64,000 nt of DNA from Agrococcus lahaulensis DSM 17612 (GTDB lineage: Bacteria > Actinomycetota > Actinomycetes > Actinomycetales > Microbacteriaceae), in NCBI RefSeq assembly GCF_000425105.1, contig NZ_AULD01000016.1:1-64000 (forward strand), given 5' to 3'. Both the position numbers and the translations under genes were made by a program. The notes beneath the pieces are model-generated. The model worked only from the letters and a program-made list of their open reading frames with translations. It was not told the origin of the DNA and searched no databases. Shown one piece after another: positions 56,689-64,000 of the stretch. Numbering within the stretch: position 1 is the first letter of the stretch; every line of letters begins with the position of its first letter.

Positions 56689-58208
56689 TGCCCGGCTCCA
56701 CGACGCGCGAGGCGTTCGACGCGCTCCTCACCGGCCACCGCATCGTGCCGGTCCTGCGCGAGGTCTTCCTCGACGCCGAGACCCCGGTCGGCGTCTACCG
56801 CCGCGTCGCCGCCGGCCGGCCCGGCTCGTTCCTCCTCGAGTCCGCCGAGCAGGGCGTCTGGAACCGCTACTCGTTCGTCGGCGTCGAGGCCTTCGGCCTC
56901 CTCACGGCCGACCGGGGCCGCGTCGAGTGGCGCTCGAGCGCGCTAAGCGCCGAGCGGCTGCTCGGCGACGACGCCCCGCGCAGCGGCCTCGACACCGTCG
57001 AGCACGTGCTGCGCCGCTGGGCGACGCCGCGCATCGAGGGGCTCCCGCGCCTCACGAGCGGCATGATCGGGCACATCGGCTGGGAGGCCGTCCGCGAGCT
57101 CGAGCACCTGCCCGACGCGCCCGAGCGCGACGTCGACGTGCCCGCGATCGCGATGGCGCTCACGGCGACGCTCGTCGTGCTCGACCACCGCACGGGCGCC
57201 GCCCACCTCGTCGCGAACGTCGTGAACGACGGCGTCGACGACGCGGATGCGCTGTGGCTCGACGCGCAGTCCCGGCTCGACGCGCTCGAGGCCGCCCTCG
57301 CCCGGGACGAGCCCGGCTCGGTCGCCGCGATCGACCGGGACGCGGAGCCGGCCCCGACCGCGCGCGTCGACGCCGACGCGTTCCGCGCGATGGTCGAGCG
57401 CTCGAAGCGCCACATCGTCGACGGCGACGTCTTCCAGGTCGTCCTGTCGGCGCGCTTCGACCTGGAGACTGCGGCCGACCCGCTCGAGGTCTACCGCGTG
57501 CTGCGCATGCTCAACCCCTCACCCTACCTCTACCTCCTCGCGCTCGAGGACGCCGACGGCGGCCCCTACGCCGTCGTCGGATCGAGCCCCGAGGCGCTCG
57601 TCACCGTCCACGACGGGCGCGCGACGATGCATCCGATCGCGGGCAGCCGTCCGCGCGGCGCCGACGCCGCCGCCGACCGCGACCTCGGCGACGAGCTGCT
57701 CGCTGACCCGAAGGAGCGCAGCGAGCACGTCATGCTCGTCGACCTCGCGCGCAACGACCTCGCGAAGGTGTGCGTGCCCGGCACGGTCGCGGTCACCGAG
57801 CTCATGGCGATCGAGCGCTTCAGCCACATCATGCACATCGTCTCGACGGTCGAGGGGCGGATGCGCGACGACGCGAGCGCGCTCGACGCCTTCCGCGCGA
57901 CCTTCCCGGCAGGCACCCTCTCGGGCGCGCCGAAGCCCCGGGCGCTCGAGATCATCGACGAGCTCGAGCCGGCGCAGCGCGGCGTCTACGGCGGCGTGGT
58001 CGGCTGGCTCGACTTCGCCGGCGACGCCGACCTCGCGATCGCGATCCGCACCGTCACGATGCGCGACGGCGTCGCGCACGTGCAGTCGGGCGCCGGGCTC
58101 GTCGCCGACAGCGACCCGGAGAGCGAACTGCAGGAGGTGCGGAGCAAGGCCGCGGCGCCGCTGCGCGCGGTCGCGGTCGCGAGCACCATGCGAGGGCTCG
58201 GGGCGTGA
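56688..58208 (+). CDS. trpE: Anthranilate synthase component I
   Basis: A 506-residue chorismate-using enzyme, first step of tryptophan synthesis. Tryptophan-binding LLES (FLLESAEQGVWNRYSFVGVEA) lies in the N-terminal domain; catalytic domain with FQVVLSARFDLETAADPLEVYRVLR, SPYLYLLALEDADG, GSSPEALV, PIAGSRPRG, ELLADPKERSEHVMLVDLARND and FPAGTLSGAPKPRALEIID. Complete. The start is ATG 56688 or GTG 56685 (adjacent; the GTG overlaps the hisI stop). trpG and trpD are not in this cluster. Confidence 0.97.
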   Translation: MPGSTTREAFDALLTGHRIVPVLREVFLDAETPVGVYRRVAAGRPGSFLLESAEQGVWNRYSFVGVEAFGLLTADRGRVEWRSSALSAERLLGDDAPRSGLDTVEHVLRRWATPRIEGLPRLTSGMIGHIGWEAVRELEHLPDAPERDVDVPAIAMALTATLVVLDHRTGAAHLVANVVNDGVDDADALWLDAQSRLDALEAALARDEPGSVAAIDRDAEPAPTARVDADAFRAMVERSKRHIVDGDVFQVVLSARFDLETAADPLEVYRVLRMLNPSPYLYLLALEDADGGPYAVVGSSPEALVTVHDGRATMHPIAGSRPRGADAAADRDLGDELLADPKERSEHVMLVDLARNDLAKVCVPGTVAVTELMAIERFSHIMHIVSTVEGRMRDDASALDAFRATFPAGTLSGAPKPRALEIIDELEPAQRGVYGGVVGWLDFAGDADLAIAIRTVTMRDGVAHVQSGAGLVADSDPESELQEVRSKAAAPLRAVAVASTMRGLGA

Positions 58209-58750
58209 GGCGCGGGCGGCTCGTCGCGGTGCTCGCGCTGCTCGCCGCGGGCGCGCTCGGCCTGCTCGCCGCGACGCAGCCGTGGGCGATCGCCGTGCTC
58301 GTCGACGGGCGCGAGCTCGCCGTCGCGGGACAGGACCTCGCGGGCGGCCTCACGATCCTGTCGCTCGCGAGCGTCGCGCTCGCGCTCGTGCTGCCGATCG
58401 CCGGCCTCGCCTGGCGCTTCGCGCTCGGCGCGCTCGCCGTGCTGCTCGGCGGTCTCACGGCCGTGCACGCGCTCGCCTCGCGCGGCGGGATCCCCGCCGC
58501 TGTCGAGGCGCTCGTCGCCGAGGCCACGGGCCTCGCCGGCTCGGCGCAGGCCGCCGAGATCGCGAGCCTCGCCGAGGGGCCGTGGCCGGTGGTCGGCGCC
58601 GCGGCGGGGCTCGTCGCGATCGCGGGCGGGATCGTCGCGCTCGTCACCGCGCGGCGCTGGCCCGAGCGCGCACGCCGCGCCGAGCGCTACGAGCGCGCCA
58701 CGGGCCTCGCGTGGGACGTCATGGACGACGGCGAGGATCCGACTCGATAG
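58205..58750 (+). CDS. Trp biosynthesis-associated membrane protein
   Basis: A 181-residue protein with four predicted membrane helices (about 8-26, 48-66, 72-92, 136-158) of the Trp-operon membrane protein family found between trpE and trpC in actinobacteria. Segments: AVLALLAAGALGLLAATQPWA and VVGAAAGLVAIAGGIVALVTARRWP. The cytosolic tail ends ERYERATGLAWDVMDDGEDPTR. Biochemical role unknown. GTG start overlaps trpE; its TAG stop forms part of the next -10 box. Confidence 0.92.
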   Translation: MRRGRLVAVLALLAAGALGLLAATQPWAIAVLVDGRELAVAGQDLAGGLTILSLASVALALVLPIAGLAWRFALGALAVLLGGLTAVHALASRGGIPAAVEALVAEATGLAGSAQAAEIASLAEGPWPVVGAAAGLVAIAGGIVALVTARRWPERARRAERYERATGLAWDVMDDGEDPTR

Positions 58751-58753
58751 ACT
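58748..58753 (+). promoter_or_regulatory. -10 box sharing the stop codon of the Trp membrane protein gene
   Basis: TAGACT, the first three bases being the stop codon (58748-58750). It would start a transcript near 58760 for the HGxxPAAW gene and trpCBA. Confidence 0.55.
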
Positions 58754-58803
58754 CGAGGGGTGCGGGCGCGCGAGCGCGCCCGGAAGGCCGACCAAGGAGC
58801 ATC

Positions 58804-59070
58804 GTGAGCGCACGCAAGGGCATCAGCGATCAGCACGCAGCTGATCTCGGGATCGCGGAGTACGAGGCGTCGTTCGTCGACCCCGGCCACGGCAACTCGC
58901 GCGCCGCGTGGACGAGCGTCATCGTCATGATCCTCGCGTTCACCCTCGGCACCCTCTTCTTCTTCCTCGACATGCCCGCGCTCGTGTGGGCGAGCGCCGG
59001 CCTGCTCGTCATCGGCATCCTCCTCTGGCCCATCCTCGCGAAGGCCGGCTTCGGGGCGAAGGACCACTGA
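58804..59070 (+). CDS. HGxxPAAW-type small membrane protein (DUF6704-like)
   Basis: An 88-residue protein with two helices (about 35-55 and 58-78). It carries [11 protein letters not shown] at residues 29-39, which corresponds to the HGxxPAAW motif of a small actinobacterial membrane protein usually found between trpE and trpC; here Arg replaces the Pro. The function is unknown. GTG start behind AAGGAGC. trpC follows 2 nt after the stop. Confidence 0.9.
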   Translation: MSARKGISDQHAADLGIAEYEASFVDPGHGNSRAAWTSVIVMILAFTLGTLFFFLDMPALVWASAGLLVIGILLWPILAKAGFGAKDH

Positions 59071-59072
59071 GC

Positions 59073-59861
59073 GTGCTCGACGCGCTCACCGCGGGCGCGC
59101 TCGAGGATGCGGCCCGGCGGCGGGAGCAGCTGCCGGCCGATCGCCTGGAGGCGATCGCGCGCGAGTCGCGCGCGCCCCTCGACGCCGTCGCCATCCTCCG
59201 CACGCCGAAGGCCAACTCGCCGGGGCCGCACATCATCGCCGAGGTGAAGCGCGCGAGCCCCTCGAAGGGGCCGCTCGCCGACATCCCCGAGCCCGCGGCG
59301 CTGGCCTCGAGCTACGCGGCCGGCGGCGCGAGCGCGATCAGCGTGCTCACCGAGGAGCGGCGCTTCCTCGGCAGCCTCGACGACCTCCGCGCCGTGCGCG
59401 AGGCCGTCTCGGTGCCCGTGCTGCGCAAGGACTTCATCGCCGACGAGTACCAGCTGCTCGAGGCGCGCGCGTTCGGCGCCGACATCGTGCTGCTCATCGT
59501 CGCGTCGCTCGAGCCCGCGCGGCTGACCCAGCTGCACCGCTTCGCGACCGGGCTCGGCCTCTCGGTGCTCGTCGAGGTGCACGACGAGCGCGAGATCGAC
59601 GCCGCCCTCGATGCCGACGCGCGCATCCTCGGCGTCAACACGCGCGACCTCAAGACGTTCACGATGCACCCCGAGCGCTTCGCCGAGCTGCGCGAGCGCG
59701 TCCCGGCCGGCACCGTCGCCGTCGCCGAGTCGGGCGTGCGCTCGGTCGCCGACGTCGCGCGCTACCGGCAGGACGGCGCGGATGCCGTGCTCGTCGGCGA
59801 GGCGCTCGTCACCGACGGCGACCCCGCGTCGCGCGTCCGAGAGTTCGGGAGGGCCGCATGA
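59073..59861 (+). CDS. trpC: Indole-3-glycerol phosphate synthase
   Basis: A 262-residue TIM barrel. Motifs: [18 protein letters not shown] with catalytic Lys/Glu, [45 protein letters not shown] with catalytic Lys, [12 protein letters not shown] and [30 protein letters not shown]. Monofunctional (no TrpF domain). GTG start; overlaps trpB by 4 nt. Confidence 0.97.
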   Translation: MLDALTAGALEDAARRREQLPADRLEAIARESRAPLDAVAILRTPKANSPGPHIIAEVKRASPSKGPLADIPEPAALASSYAAGGASAISVLTEERRFLGSLDDLRAVREAVSVPVLRKDFIADEYQLLEARAFGADIVLLIVASLEPARLTQLHRFATGLGLSVLVEVHDEREIDAALDADARILGVNTRDLKTFTMHPERFAELRERVPAGTVAVAESGVRSVADVARYRQDGADAVLVGEALVTDGDPASRVREFGRAA

Positions 59862-61078
59862 CCGAGCGCCAGTCAAAGCTGCGGGAGCAGCACGGGCCGT
59901 GGTTCGGCGAGTTCGGGGGCGTGTTCATGCCCGAGCCGCTCATGGCCGCGATCGACGAGCTCGCCGCGTGCTACGACGAGTGCAAGCGCGACCCCGAGTT
60001 CCAGGCCGAGTTCGCCGCCCTCTCGCGCGGCTACACCGGCCGCCCCTCGATGCTCACGGAGGCGAAGCGGCTCTCCGAGATCGCCGGCGCCCGCATCCTG
60101 CTCAAGCGCGAGGACCTCAACCACACCGGCAGCCACAAGATCAACAACGTGCTCGGCCAGGCGCTCGTCGCCCGCCGGCTCGGCAAGACGCGGCTCATCG
60201 CCGAGACGGGCGCGGGCCAGCACGGCGTCGCGACCGCGACCGCCGCGGCGCTGTTCGGCATGGAGTGCGTCGTCTACATGGGCGAGGTTGACACCGAGCG
60301 GCAAGCGCTCAACGTCGCCCGCATGCGGCTGCTCGGCGCGCAGGTCGTGCCCGTCAAGACGGGCTCGCGCACGCTCAAGGACGCGATCAACGAGGGCCTC
60401 CGCGACTGGGTCGCGAACGTCGAGTCGACCCATTACCTCATGGGCACCGTCGCGGGCCCGCACCCGTTCCCCGAGATGGTGCGCGACTTCCACCGCGCGA
60501 TCGGCGAGGAGGCGCGCGAGCAGACGATCGCGCTGACCGGGGCCCTGCCCGACGCCGTGCTCGCGTGCGTCGGCGGCGGGTCGAACGCGATGGGCATCTT
60601 CCACGCCTTCCTCGACGACCCGGGTGTGCGCCTCATCGGCCTCGAGGCCGCGGGCGACGGCGCGTCGACCGAGCGCCACGCCCTCTCGATCGAGCGCGGC
60701 GCGCCGGGCCTGCTGCACGGCATGCGCACCTACCTGCTGCAGGACGACGACGGGCAGACGCTCGAGTCGCACTCGATCTCCGCGGGCCTCGACTACCCGG
60801 GCGTCGGCCCCGAGCACGCGTGGCTCCACGACCTCGGCCGCGCCGAGTACCAGCCCGTGAGCGATGCGGAGGCGATGGATGCGTTCCTCGCGCTCACGCG
60901 CGCCGAGGGCATCATCCCCGCCATCGAGTCGGCGCACGCGATCGCGGGCGCGATGCGGCTCGCTGCGGAGTCGCCCGGCTCGACGCTGCTCGTCTCGCTC
61001 TCGGGGCGCGGCGACAAGGACGTCGCGACCGCGGGCCGCTGGTTCGGCCTCCTCGACGAGGAGGCGAAGCAGGCATGA
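59858..61078 (+). CDS. trpB: Tryptophan synthase beta chain
   Basis: A 406-residue PLP enzyme joining indole and serine. Begins near [20 protein letters not shown] Lys in [43 protein letters not shown]; the PLP phosphate loop [13 protein letters not shown]; and [16 protein letters not shown]. Complete. ATGA overlaps with both trpC and trpA. Confidence 0.98.
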   Translation: MTERQSKLREQHGPWFGEFGGVFMPEPLMAAIDELAACYDECKRDPEFQAEFAALSRGYTGRPSMLTEAKRLSEIAGARILLKREDLNHTGSHKINNVLGQALVARRLGKTRLIAETGAGQHGVATATAAALFGMECVVYMGEVDTERQALNVARMRLLGAQVVPVKTGSRTLKDAINEGLRDWVANVESTHYLMGTVAGPHPFPEMVRDFHRAIGEEAREQTIALTGALPDAVLACVGGGSNAMGIFHAFLDDPGVRLIGLEAAGDGASTERHALSIERGAPGLLHGMRTYLLQDDDGQTLESHSISAGLDYPGVGPEHAWLHDLGRAEYQPVSDAEAMDAFLALTRAEGIIPAIESAHAIAGAMRLAAESPGSTLLVSLSGRGDKDVATAGRWFGLLDEEAKQA

Positions 61079-61896
61079 GCCGCATGTCGACCGCCGACGC
61101 CATCCGCGCCACCGGCGAGCGCGCGCTCATCGGCTACCTGCCGGTCGGCTTCCCCGACCTCGCCACGAGCATCGAGGCGGCCGTCGCGATCGCCGAGGCC
61201 GGCTGCACCGCGATCGAGCTCGGCGTGCCCTACTCGGATCCCGCGATGGACGGCCCGGTCATCCAGACGGCGACCCAGGCGGTGCTCGACCGCGGCTTCC
61301 GGCTCGAGGAGCTGTTCGAGGCGATCGAGGCGATCACCGCCCGCACGAGCGTGCCCGTGCTCGTCATGACGTACTGGAACCCGGTGCTGCGCCACGGCGT
61401 CGACCGCTTCGCCGAGCGCCTCGCCGCCGCGGGCGGCGCGGGCCTCATCACGCCCGACCTCACGCCCGAGAACGCCGCGGAGTGGCTCGCCGCCGCCGAG
61501 CGGCACGGGCTCGACCGCATCTTCCTCGCCGCGCCCTCCTCCTCCGATGCGCGGCTCGACGCCGCGATCGAGGCCTCGCGCGGCTTCGTCTACACCGTCT
61601 CGACGATGGGCACGACCGGCGCGCGCACTGACGTCGACCGCGCCGCCCGCGCGCTCTCCGAGCGCATCGCCGAGCGCGCCGCGGCGACGGGCGGCGAGGC
61701 GCTGCGCTGCGTCGGCCTCGGCATCTCGACGCCTGAGCAGGTGCGCGACGTGCTCGAGTACGCCGACGGCGCGATCGTCGGCTCGGCGCTCGTCCGCGCG
61801 CTCGACGAGGGCGGCGTCCCCGCCGTGCGCGCGCTCGCCGCCTCGCTCGCCGAAGGTACACTCGCACCGACCGAACGAAAGGGCGCGACCGCGTGA
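61075..61896 (+). CDS. trpA: Tryptophan synthase alpha chain
   Basis: A 273-residue TIM barrel cleaving indole-glycerol phosphate. Catalytic Glu in [19 protein letters not shown] and Asp in the same block, [36 protein letters not shown] and the phosphate site [14 protein letters not shown]...[14 protein letters not shown]. An in-frame ATG at 61084 would also fit. It overlaps lgt by 4 nt. Confidence 0.97.
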   Translation: MSRMSTADAIRATGERALIGYLPVGFPDLATSIEAAVAIAEAGCTAIELGVPYSDPAMDGPVIQTATQAVLDRGFRLEELFEAIEAITARTSVPVLVMTYWNPVLRHGVDRFAERLAAAGGAGLITPDLTPENAAEWLAAAERHGLDRIFLAAPSSSDARLDAAIEASRGFVYTVSTMGTTGARTDVDRAARALSERIAERAAATGGEALRCVGLGISTPEQVRDVLEYADGAIVGSALVRALDEGGVPAVRALAASLAEGTLAPTERKGATA

Positions 61897-63062
61897 CCGT
61901 CTTCCAGAGCATCCCGAGCCCCGCGCCCGAGTGGCAGCAGGTGCCGCTGGGCCAGTGGCTCGACGCGATCGGCGTCCTCGGCCTCGTGCAGGGCTCCATG
62001 ACCGGCGCCATCGTCTTCGGCGTCGTGCTCGGCGTCGTGCTCGCGATCCTCGCGCTCGCCGGGATGCTCGTGACGGGCAGGCTCACGCGCCGCGACGCCG
62101 CCTGGACGGTCGTCGCCGCGCTCGCCTTCGCGCTCCTCATCACGTGGGTGCTGCGCATGGTCGACGCCTCGTGGGGCATCCAGACCTACGCCCTCTGCAT
62201 CCTCGCCGGCATCGTCGTCGCCGCGGTGCTCACCGGCTGGCGCCTCCACCAGCGCGGCGTCGAGGCCGGCTACGTCATCGACGTCGCCGTCTGGGCCGTG
62301 CTGCTCGGCATCGTCGCCGCTCGCCTCTTCCACGTGGTCACGCATCCGGACGACTACTTCGGCCCCGGCCGCGACCCGCTCTCGGCGCTCTACATCTGGG
62401 AGGGCGGCATCGCGATCTTCGGCGCCCTCATCGGCGGCGCGATCGGCGTCTGGATCGGCTGCCGCCAGACGGGCCTGCGCTTCTCGACCTTCGCCGACGC
62501 GCTCGCGCCCGGCCTGCTGCTCGCGCAGGCCTTCGGCCGGCTCGGCAACTGGTTCAACCACGAGCTCTTCGGCCAGCCGACCGACCTGCCGTGGGGGCTC
62601 GAGATCGAGGCGTCGAACCCCGCGTACCCCGTCGGGCTCCCCGAGGGCGTGCTCTTCCACCCGACGTTCGCGTACGAGATCATCTGGAACGTGCTCGGCG
62701 CGGCGCTCCTGCTGTGGCTCGACCGCAAGCGCGACGTGCAGTGGGGCCGCCTCATCGCCCTCTACCTCATCTGGTACGGCCTCGGCCGCTCGGTCTTCGA
62801 GACCATCCGCCTCGACCCGTCCGAGCTCTTCCTCGGCATCCGCACGAACGTGTGGATGGCGTTCCTCGCGATCGTCGTCGGCGTCGTCGTGTGGGTGGTG
62901 CAGACGCGGCGCCACCCCGGCCTCGAGCCGTCCCCGTGGCAGCCCGGGCGCGGGCCGGGCGCCGATCAGGTGGTAGATTCTGACGTCTACACCGAGACCC
63001 CCGAGTCCCGCACCCAGGACGAGGCGGCTCCAGCCGCAGAACCCGCGGCAGCACACCAGTAG
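61893..63062 (+). CDS. lgt: Prolipoprotein diacylglyceryl transferase with two extra N-terminal helices
   Basis: A 389-residue membrane enzyme that adds diacylglycerol to the lipobox Cys of prolipoproteins. The Lgt signature GRLGNWFNHELFG is at 215-227; other blocks are QTYALCILAGIVVAAVLTGWRL, YIWEGGIAIFGALIGGAIGV, FHPTFAYEIIWNV and LIWYGLGRSVFETIRLDPSE. In ordinary Lgt the opening IPSP motif is followed almost at once by IHxYALCI; here about 75 residues (21-95) with two hydrophobic helices (34-60 and 68-88) lie between them. The C-terminal tail of about 50 residues is acidic and cytosolic. ATG start overlaps trpA. Confidence 0.95.
   Translation: MTVFQSIPSPAPEWQQVPLGQWLDAIGVLGLVQGSMTGAIVFGVVLGVVLAILALAGMLVTGRLTRRDAAWTVVAALAFALLITWVLRMVDASWGIQTYALCILAGIVVAAVLTGWRLHQRGVEAGYVIDVAVWAVLLGIVAARLFHVVTHPDDYFGPGRDPLSALYIWEGGIAIFGALIGGAIGVWIGCRQTGLRFSTFADALAPGLLLAQAFGRLGNWFNHELFGQPTDLPWGLEIEASNPAYPVGLPEGVLFHPTFAYEIIWNVLGAALLLWLDRKRDVQWGRLIALYLIWYGLGRSVFETIRLDPSELFLGIRTNVWMAFLAIVVGVVVWVVQTRRHPGLEPSPWQPGRGPGADQVVDSDVYTETPESRTQDEAAPAAEPAAAHQ
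62974..62979 (+). promoter_or_regulatory. -10 box of gltB inside the lgt end
   Basis: TAGATT within the last lgt codons. The predicted leader to gltB is about 145 nt and includes the hairpin at 63067. Confidence 0.45.
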
Positions 63063-63066
63063 GACT

Positions 63067-63083
63067 GCGCGCTCCCAGCGCGC
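63067..63083 (+). terminator. Hairpin after lgt, in the gltB leader
   Basis: GCGCGCT / AGCGCGC, a perfect 7-bp stem with a 3-nt loop, 4 nt after the lgt stop. There is no T tract. It may be a weak terminator of the trp-lgt unit or a leader element. Confidence 0.45.
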
Positions 63084-63129
63084 TGCGGGCCGACGGCGTC
63101 CCGCTCCCGATCGCGAGAGCAGGAGCAGC

Positions 63130-64000
63130 ATGCGATCACTCAGCGAGCCCGTCTCCGGAAGCCTTCCGGGTGCTCAGGGCTACCAGGGCATGGCGGTCCC
63201 GGCGAAGGCCGGGATGTACGACCCGCGCCATGAGAAGGACTCGTGCGGCCTCGCCATGGTCGCCACCACGCGCGGCACACCCGGGCACGACATCGTCGCG
63301 CTCGCGCTCGACGCGCTGCGCAACCTCGAGCACCGCGGCGCGGTCGGCTCCGACGCCGGCACGGGCGACGGCGCGGGCATCCTCACGCAGATGCCGGATG
63401 CGTTCCTGCGCGAGGTCGCGGGCTTCCGGCTGCCCGAGGCGGGCGCCTACGCCGCGGGCCTCGCGTTCCTCCCGCTCGACGAGACCGAGCGCGCCCGGGT
63501 CCGGGACGGCATCCGCGAGATCGCCGGGCAGGAGCGCCTCACGGTGCTCGGCTGGCGCGAGGTGCCGACGGTGCCCGACGCGCTCGGCAAGCTCGCGCGC
63601 GCCGCGATGCCCGCCATCGAGCAGCTCTTCGTCGCCGCGGCGGGCACCCCGGTGTCGGGCATCGAGCTCGACCGGCTCACGTGGCGGCTGCGCAAGCGCA
63701 TCGAGCGCGAGCTGGGGGAGTACCTCCCGTCGCTCTCGAGCCGCACCATCACCTACAAGGGCATGGTCACGACGCTCCAGCTCGAGCCGTTCTACCCCGA
63801 CCTCTCCGACCCGCGCTTCGAGACGCGGCTCGCGATCGTGCACTCGCGCTACTCGACCAACACCTTCCCGTCGTGGCCGCTCGCGCAGCCGCTGCGGATG
63901 ATCGCGCACAACGGCGAGATCAACACCGTCGAGGGCAACCGCAACTGGATGCGGGCGCGCGAGTCGCAGCTGGCCTCCGAGCTGCTCGGCGACCTGCGGC
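63130..64000 (+). CDS. gltB: Glutamate synthase (NADPH) large subunit, N-terminal part
   Basis: Ferredoxin/NADPH-dependent GOGAT large subunit, cut by the window end after 290 codons (family about 1500 residues). The first 38 residues look like a cleaved propeptide ending HEKDS before Cys39, the class II amidotransferase nucleophile (CGLAMVA). Then ALDALRNLEHRGAVGSDAGTGDGAGILTQMPD, IVHSRYSTNTFPSWPLAQPLRMIAHNGEINTVEGNRNWM with the glutamine-binding Arg and the NGE motif. ATG behind AGGAGC. It makes glutamate from glutamine and 2-oxoglutarate, which feeds the amidotransferase steps of neighbouring pathways. Confidence 0.97.
   Translation, partial: MRSLSEPVSGSLPGAQGYQGMAVPAKAGMYDPRHEKDSCGLAMVATTRGTPGHDIVALALDALRNLEHRGAVGSDAGTGDGAGILTQMPDAFLREVAGFRLPEAGAYAAGLAFLPLDETERARVRDGIREIAGQERLTVLGWREVPTVPDALGKLARAAMPAIEQLFVAAAGTPVSGIELDRLTWRLRKRIERELGEYLPSLSSRTITYKGMVTTLQLEPFYPDLSDPRFETRLAIVHSRYSTNTFPSWPLAQPLRMIAHNGEINTVEGNRNWMRARESQLASELLGDLR

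Noticed and set aside
58751-58803. Trp attenuator upstream of trpC
   Set aside because: The 53-nt leader has no Trp codon cluster and no alternating hairpins.

Overview
The window is GC-rich DNA with an almost complete preference for G or C at third codon positions, many GTG starts, 1-4 nt gene overlaps and -10 boxes of the TAnnnT type. Gene order and protein sequences place it in the Actinobacteria, most likely family Microbacteriaceae (an Agrococcus-like organism is my best guess; this is inference from protein similarity and synteny recalled from memory). Nearly all of it is conserved chromosomal core. No phage, insertion sequence, CRISPR array or rRNA operon is visible.

Layout. 1-2.7 kb: start of a DUF222/HNH-type gene, a degenerate short-chain dehydrogenase, a Cys-rich copper-storage-like protein and four tRNAs (Val-CAC on the minus strand; Gly-GCC, Cys-GCA and Val-GAC on the plus strand). 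2.8-10.3 kb: selO, thrS, a HIT hydrolase, pdxS-pdxT (vitamin B6), a DMT exporter and an unknown membrane protein. 10.3-18.9 kb: yebC-ruvC / ruvA-ruvB (Holliday junction processing), yajC-secD-secF (protein export) and rsh ((p)ppGpp). 18.9-20.6 kb: a decayed sugar-catabolism locus in which a ROK regulator and a Gfo/Idh/MocA oxidoreductase have both lost their N-termini, next to an intact sugar-phosphate isomerase-like gene. 20.6-28.8 kb: DUF349 protein, cyclophilin, rarA, rpsD, a 59-residue membrane protein, alaS, ruvX. 28.8-35.4 kb: mltG, aroE-aroC-aroK-aroB, a 345-bp non-coding gap filled by two inverted arrays of 20-bp tandem repeats, then aroQ, efp, nusB.

35.4-45.6 kb: a collapsed FAD-monooxygenase pseudogene, then the pyrimidine operon pyrR-pyrB-pyrC-(membrane protein)-carA-carB-pyrF with a probable PyrR-binding RNA leader, ending in a guanylate kinase fused to an actinobacterial integration host factor (mIHF) domain. 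45.6-53.7 kb: GAF-ANTAR regulator with a tiny upstream ORF, small membrane protein, rpoZ, coaBC, metK, priA, fmt, rsmB. 53.8-64 kb: rpe, hisE, hisG, hisF, hisI, trpE, two membrane proteins, trpC-trpB-trpA, lgt, and the start of gltB, cut by the window end.

How the genes work together: the shikimate genes supply chorismate to TrpE; the pyr operon supplies UMP; his and trp genes both consume PRPP-derived intermediates and are packed into one run of overlapping genes. Nothing here looks like a new defence or mobile system. The most unusual signals are the paired 20-bp repeat arrays, the mIHF-Gmk fusion, an extra two-helix segment in Lgt, two deletion scars, a set of -10 boxes placed exactly 6 nt before start codons (leaderless mRNAs), and a recurrent GGATGC/GCATCC word.
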